In this document: in pieces, positions 6,301 to 8,398 of the stretch
Position numbering within the stretch: position 1 is the stretch's first letter
Layout of the letters: each line of letters begins with the position of its first letter
DNA from: Deltaproteobacteria bacterium
Lineage (GTDB): Bacteria > Desulfobacterota > Dissulfuribacteria > Dissulfuribacterales > QOAL01
DNA: 8,398 nt
NCBI GenBank assembly: GCA_026988585.1
Contig: JALSKY010000255.1
Location: 1-8,398, forward strand
Direction of reading: 5' to 3'
Translations under genes and position numbers: made by a program
The notes under the pieces: generated by a model
Databases searched by the model: none
Seen by the model: only the letters and a program-made list of their open reading frames with translations
What the model was told of the DNA's origin: nothing

Positions 6301-7221
6301 GGGATCTTTTCCATCCTGGTTGATGACATTTGGGGAACAGGAAGCCAGCAGATAGCCATTGGCCGCCCCTGTACCGTGGAGTTCAGAAGATTGGATGGAA
6401 GCCTGATTGCCCGAGTGCCAACAAAATGGGGGGACAACACCGCCCTTGCCGCCCTTAAAAGGCGCGGCAACAAACCGCCTCTTCTCCTGGCGGGCAAGTA
6501 TTTTACCGGTTTTCCAGGTCTTTCTGCAATCAATGGTGATTATGAGACTATCTCAGACCATATCTTTGCCGGTCTTCCTAAGGGGCTGTTCTCCATGGCC
6601 GCATGGATGCAGCAGGGGCTCAGGCATCTACAGGTTGCAGACATCGATGGAGACCGGATAGATGAAGTGATCTACACCTTGAGCGGTCACTGGAATGAGC
6701 TCAGGGTCTATAATGGAGCTACCTACAAGCCTTTATGGGTGCGCTATTTCGGCCCGGACAAGCCAAAAGGCGGCTTCATGAGGGGCCTTGAGATATTAAA
6801 CAATGAGGATGGCAGCAAAACCATTGTGGTTGCCACAAAAAGAGGTCTTGTCTCCGCCTTTGACAAAGACGGCAACAGGATCTGGCAACAGAACCTTGAC
6901 AGCAGTGTGGAATGCATAGACAGCGATGCTGAGCATGGCAAGATCCTGGTCTGCCTGTCAGATGGCACTGTTTTGCTCCTTGATGCTCACGGGCAGGTCT
7001 TAAAGAGTTTCAAAATGGATGGTCCTGTTAAGGGCTCCATCATAGAAGGCAAGGCTGTCGTCTTTGGAGCAGATGGAAGGGTTGAAATTCTCTTTACAAC
7101 TATCAGCCCGCCCAAAAACCTACGGGTGTTACAGGTCATTCCTCTGTGCCACTCTGTGTCTATCGATAGTAGGAGGGCTAAAACAAAAAGCTTAATAGCC
7201 ACACAGACAAAACGAGTTTAG
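3322..7221 (+). CDS. Secreted polysaccharide-lyase-like protein with C-terminal beta-propeller, 1299 aa
   Basis: Likely an exported enzyme acting on an acidic or matrix polysaccharide; substrate unknown. ATG 3322 is the first start after an in-frame stop (3313-3315) and gives a signal peptide (core 13-31, cleavage after AQA, residue 34), but no Shine-Dalgarno is visible. Residues about 40-190 resemble the small alpha/beta domain found at the N-terminus of several glycoside hydrolases (VIVVPKG, VILVGGSD). About 215-480 is helical and resembles the alpha/alpha toroid of heparinase/alginate-lyase-type enzymes, with a His cluster H342, H346, H350 (HxxxHxxxH). About 500-850 is beta-rich, like a lyase beta-sandwich (GFNGLGRNPYHLN, 549-561). 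From about 870 to 1260 there are propeller-like repeats with a calcium-loop motif DIDGDRIDE (1107-1115) and a PQQ-like blade (FDKDGNRIW). There is no sorting tail. The last 26 or so residues look derived from a repeat. The domain reading is by eye; the lyase class is moderately sure and the fusion is unusual. Confidence 0.8.
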   Translation: MSLPVHKNPFSSISLFTVSATLFLLMLSFISAQAENAELPPRIERLKDLCIETTLVSEQRPQAVIVVPKGEDFRQIGQIIQERIRTLTGVTLPIRTDSLPDQLLDDHNVIAIGNMSNNPFIEKLYRQWYCLLDLKYPGKDGYVVRSLHNPYGTGHNVILVGGSDLKGTETAAKVFANLLEKEMPLTVGWLMKIKLGKGMNPPDISLDDADWKVFSWRDSWRKTRSGREIGYKPSTYFGWNPISIAGVLYYMTGDKKYLDAFKAMAMPDPNQIPAPNLKSDAFNDPLDPLVKNYHYRSHLVDCVWDLIEESPLFTDKERLFITNKLLEHQRHYDPKSTFSKPHGDRHSCWHMMNIYTGSRYFSRYYPDPLWKKRIANVRRAFHTFIGDPTWGERDTLYWVSTSIEPIFDFFTMDGSEDSSEEFVKSGTARTMIHALKVLMTGKERDDYNRYVSISLLNKAGYLLKDGSYYWMARRLGFDFDTFRIGESFWPDEEITIDPPTELINHVASFPLSRTDWTRSQKNVPLEEAFQILSYRTGLGEKDDFFLIDGFNGLGRNPYHLNTIYYLRMFGGKGVLSGYLNDIDIWFKGATDLKVARAAALKSSLVADEGRAVYLKTEVPETSSANWQRHLLYLKDNLFLSIDRVMAKTSGHYDIVASWQFPAKIKYRSESDGILLTRNNIRMAANHPLSVAQDRVAQETVSRPLSPSETVVFANLFGLLQKPKILKELKTGAFIIEGSENALAAIGGFSSEELSTDADFAYVSPGMIILAGARHLTVGDQSIIQATVPVSISWNMAKHILNIKGSQQGEVSVAGIRTGPMAVKKGQTLSKNLEPDAAISASIKNALEKLPNRFARTSLSPPSKTTFENWLPAYSTKTSKGIKITEPAWLGSGNIWAAAPGEKSSTLFLLSSQGKVLKTIERKGEILSLWAAKNIDQASSFDLLIGYRDDTMEAISQNGTTLWRIKAKIDPSFKIGARYDAPWFTDPGPKYKKTGIFSILVDDIWGTGSQQIAIGRPCTVEFRRLDGSLIARVPTKWGDNTALAALKRRGNKPPLLLAGKYFTGFPGLSAINGDYETISDHIFAGLPKGLFSMAAWMQQGLRHLQVADIDGDRIDEVIYTLSGHWNELRVYNGATYKPLWVRYFGPDKPKGGFMRGLEILNNEDGSKTIVVATKRGLVSAFDKDGNRIWQQNLDSSVECIDSDAEHGKILVCLSDGTVLLLDAHGQVLKSFKMDGPVKGSIIEGKAVVFGADGRVEILFTTISPPKNLRVLQVIPLCHSVSIDSRRAKTKSLIATQTKRV
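7142..7216 (+). repeat. Degenerate third copy of the palindromic repeat, inside the lyase 3' end
   Basis: TCTGTGTC at 7153-7160, then TATCGATAGTAGGAGGGCT and an A-rich centre, follow the same order as TCTGTGTCCGTCGAGCGATAGCGGGTGGCT-type sequence in copy 1. CACACAGACAAAA at 7200-7212 is identical to 2918-2930 in copy 2. The copy has its own inverted arms: TCTGTGT with ACACAGA, and GGCTA (7176-7180) with TAGCC (7196-7200). A 10-base palindrome CTATCGATAG (7160-7169) sits within the left arm. The orientation is the same as the other two copies. It is shorter and diverged, so membership in the family is probable, not certain. Confidence 0.5.
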
Positions 7222-7246
7222 CTTTGCATGAAAAAGTGGACTAAAC

Positions 7247-7258
7247 AAACTTAAGTTT
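7247..7258. other. 12-base palindrome before the A+T-rich gene
   Basis: AAACTTAAGTTT is a perfect palindrome between the lyase stop codon and the next start. It is 43 bases before that start and could be an operator half-site pair or chance in A+T-rich DNA. No T run follows, so a terminator role is unlikely. No convincing promoter is visible in 7222-7300. Confidence 0.2.
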
Positions 7259-7300
7259 TAATAGAAAAACATATTATTTGATAAAGAAGAATAACGCAAC

Positions 7301-8398
7301 ATGACCAAGAAAGTTAAGGTGGGCTTATTGATGGAATCTTTTTCAATAAGCTCATGGCAATTCAAGATGTTAGAAAATATAATAAATTCTAAGTTTGCTG
7401 AGATTTCCGTTACTATTATACTGAATAAAAAAAGAGACGAAGTTCCGCAAAATAAAGGAAAAAAATTTAGTTTATTTAATATATATTACAAAATTGATCG
7501 AAAACTTTTTAAAGTTCAACCAGATGCTACAAAACAAAAAGACGCACAAAAGCTATTAAGCAATACATCTATAATTAATGCAGAATATTTTCTTGATGAG
7601 AACCAAATCGTTATTAAAGACGAAATTCTCTCAAAAATTAATAAAGCCAACTTGGACGTTATTATAACCTTACTCCACCAAAGAGTTGGAGGGGATCTTC
7701 TGAAGGCTGCCAAATTAGGAGTTTGGGGATACAAATTTGGTGAACATGACATAGATTTTCCCGAGGCGAATGGATTTTTTGAGGTAATGACTCGAGAAGG
7801 CACTACTCGTTCCATCCTTTTTAAAATGGGCAATAGCGTTTCTGAAGACTTATTGCTCTATGAATCATACTGTTTTACCAATAATCGTTCTGTTCACAGA
7901 AATATCAATAAGGTCTATTGGAAATCTTTGTCGTTTGTTTTAAGAAAGCTCAAAGAACTCTATCAGATTGGAGATACAGAATTTTTAAGCAGACTCAATA
8001 AACAAAACTGTGTTCCAAAATTCCGTTCCAAAAGAATATTCAATACAAAAGATTTGAATAATTGGAATGTTTTTAGGCTAATAGTAACTTTAATCGCCCT
8101 ATACGCCATAATTTTCTTGAGGAAATATCTGCTTGGAAATAAATGGTCTATTTTCTTTAAAATTGGACATCCCACAAATATAGACATACATAAATATGAG
8201 AAGATTGTGAGTCCAAAAAATAGATCATTTGCAGATCCTTTTATAGTTAAATACAATAATAAATACTATATTTTTGTTGAAGATATTTCTTTAAAGACCA
8301 ACAAGGGAGATATTTCTGTGATAGAAATGAATGAAAATGGCTGTTTGGGCCCTCCACGTAAGATATTGGAAAAGCCTTATCACCTGTCATATCCTTTT
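7301..8398 (+). CDS. Formyltransferase-like plus five-bladed-propeller protein of glycan clusters (3' end outside window)
   Basis: The frame is open for 366 codons from ATG 7301 to the window edge; an in-frame TAA at 7292-7294 rules out an earlier start. No clear ribosome site is visible. Residues 1-190 resemble the formyltransferase-like N-terminal domain found in some glycan-cluster proteins: KVKVGLLMES at the start, GVWGYKFGEHD (140-150) and GFFEVMTREGTTRSIL (158-173). A hydrophobic stretch (257-273) lies in the linker. From about 300 a second domain begins with SFADPFIV (309-316), YYIFVED (322-328) and HLSYPF (361-366). This is typical of the arabinanase-like five-bladed propeller associated with GINT1-type (glucosamine inositolphosphorylceramide transferase-like) proteins. 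Bacterial members usually sit among exopolysaccharide or O-antigen genes. Their reaction is not established as far as I know, so only a role in glycan synthesis or modification is inferred. Composition is far more A+T-rich than upstream, pointing to separate origin. Confidence 0.8.
   Translation, partial: MTKKVKVGLLMESFSISSWQFKMLENIINSKFAEISVTIILNKKRDEVPQNKGKKFSLFNIYYKIDRKLFKVQPDATKQKDAQKLLSNTSIINAEYFLDENQIVIKDEILSKINKANLDVIITLLHQRVGGDLLKAAKLGVWGYKFGEHDIDFPEANGFFEVMTREGTTRSILFKMGNSVSEDLLLYESYCFTNNRSVHRNINKVYWKSLSFVLRKLKELYQIGDTEFLSRLNKQNCVPKFRSKRIFNTKDLNNWNVFRLIVTLIALYAIIFLRKYLLGNKWSIFFKIGHPTNIDIHKYEKIVSPKNRSFADPFIVKYNNKYYIFVEDISLKTNKGDISVIEMNENGCLGPPRKILEKPYHLSYPF

Noticed and set aside
7251..7277. 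TATTAT at 7272-7277 as a -10 box for the last gene
   Set aside because: No acceptable -35 box is found at normal spacing, and such hexamers are expected by chance in A+T-rich DNA.
1..8398. CRISPR arrays, tRNA or rRNA genes, transposase or integrase genes
   Set aside because: No regularly spaced repeats, no cloverleaf or rRNA-like stretches, and no recognisable transposase or recombinase motifs were seen on either strand.

Overview
The window looks like chromosomal DNA from a Gram-negative bacterium with a PEP-CTERM/exosortase-type surface system. A deltaproteobacterial (Desulfobacterota-like) source is my best guess. The reasons are two VPxPGA-tailed secreted proteins, GG-N10-GC (sigma-54 type) promoters and a ProB with a C-terminal PUA domain. 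The lineage is inferred, not proven.

Layout. (1) 1-863: the 3' part of proB (glutamate 5-kinase), a housekeeping gene unrelated to what follows. (2) 864-1496: a gene-poor stretch holding a possible proB terminator, copy 1 of a dispersed palindromic repeat (975-1110), a minus-strand remnant that encodes only a VPxPGA sorting tail (1160-1300) with its own hairpin terminator, and a candidate sigma-54 promoter (1432-1447). (3) 1497-2712: two small secreted proteins, each with an N-terminal signal peptide and a C-terminal VPVPGA membrane tail, closed by a strong intrinsic terminator (2742-2784). (4) 2785-3321: copy 2 of the repeat (2809-2941), a near-perfect sigma-54 promoter (2983-2997), a possible 42-residue membrane peptide, and a hairpin just before the next gene. 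(5) 3322-7221: a 1299-residue secreted protein with a polysaccharide-lyase-like body and a C-terminal beta-propeller. (6) 7222-8398: a sharp switch to A+T-rich DNA and the 5' part of a gene for a formyltransferase-like plus five-bladed-propeller protein, of the kind found in exopolysaccharide clusters.

How the parts may work together (inference). The VPxPGA proteins would be exported and processed by an exosortase encoded elsewhere. The lyase-like protein would act on polysaccharide in the periplasm or outside the cell. The last gene may begin a glycan-synthesis cluster. Matching sigma-54 promoters ahead of the first sorting-tail gene and upstream of the lyase suggest shared control, in line with the known link between PEP-CTERM systems, exopolysaccharide and sigma-54-dependent regulators. 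The repeats bracket the sorting-tail gene pair, and a degraded copy seems to supply the last residues of the lyase. The locus therefore appears to have been assembled and reshaped through these repeats.
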